Source: Bradyrhizobium sp. Y36 (GTDB taxonomy: Bacteria > Pseudomonadota > Alphaproteobacteria > Rhizobiales > Xanthobacteraceae). Taken from it: a stretch of 64,000 nucleotides of DNA. A model generated the notes under the pieces. It did no database searches and was not told the DNA's origin. It saw only the letters and a program-made list of their open reading frames with translations. The stretch is from positions 1 through 64,000 of the forward strand of contig NZ_NWTI01000001.1 in assembly GCF_002531575.1 (NCBI RefSeq). Reading direction: 5' to 3'. Shown here piece after piece: positions 62,379-64,000 of this stretch (positions are counted from its first letter, which is position 1; each line of letters starts with the position of its first letter). The position numbers and the translations under genes are program-made.

Positions 62379-64000
<1,622 letters not shown>

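Overview
The window is high-GC, densely coding chromosomal DNA from an alphaproteobacterium, most likely Bradyrhizobium or a close relative in the Nitrobacteraceae. Support comes from the gene order hpr-EIIA-hprK-chvG-chvI with pckA nearby, a PodJ-type polarity protein, an IalB-like protein next to tldD and the aa3 oxidase genes, and many palindromic intergenic repeats of types typical of Bradyrhizobium. No rRNA, tRNA, CRISPR array, insertion sequence or prophage was recognised. The assignment rests on reading only; no search was run.

Layout. 0.1-4.3 kb (minus strand): molybdate ABC transporter modABC, a small secreted protein and the murein endopeptidase MepA. 4.8-17.8 kb: mixed accessory genes, namely a PAS-GGDEF-EAL protein, an RDD membrane protein, a group-D type flavin monooxygenase, a PhoD-like phosphatase, an amidase and a GNAT acetyltransferase flanking a perfect operator-like palindrome, a membrane-anchored AraC regulator with an acyltransferase, an MFS carrier and an SRPBCC protein. 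18.0-19.8 kb: lepA. 20.0-23.8 kb: an exported caspase-fold protein with two YARHG-like repeats, translationally coupled to an M15 peptidase, then a GT39-like glycosyltransferase. 23.9-33.6 kb: the regulatory PTS (HPr, EIIA-Man, HPr kinase) and the ChvG/ChvI two-component system on the minus strand, then a HugZ-like protein, a TPR-CHAT protease-like protein and pckA on the plus strand. 33.8-46.1 kb: a thioesterase, glycogen phosphorylase, a tiny secreted protein, a LysR/EamA/MBL module, a TauE/SafE exporter with its TIGR02186 partner, and PodJ. 46.4-53.2 kb: a PadR regulator divergent from a fatty-acid beta-oxidation operon (NTF2-like, acyl-CoA dehydrogenase, thiolase, FadJ-type bifunctional enzyme). 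53.3-56.7 kb: glutathione S-transferase divergent from a MarR regulator, then gshA and a PAN-domain protein. 56.9-64.0 kb: a nucleotidyltransferase-like protein, lepB, tldD, a DUF433/DUF5615 toxin-antitoxin pair, an IalB-like protein, and ctaC-ctaD (the latter cut by the window end).

Themes. Envelope biology recurs: MepA, M15 peptidase, caspase-fold and CHAT proteins, ChvGI, PodJ, LepB and GT39. Carbon-flux control is concentrated around PTS-ChvGI-pckA. Several divergent promoters carry clear paired palindromes (PadR, MarR, amidase/GNAT, the toxin-antitoxin promoter, pckA). Palindromic repeat elements fill most gaps between convergent genes, and one lies inside the beta-oxidation operon. The least explained items are a 26-nt sequence present identically at two distant intergenic sites, and the coupled caspase/M15 pair lying within 10 kb of a CHAT protein around the ChvGI locus.
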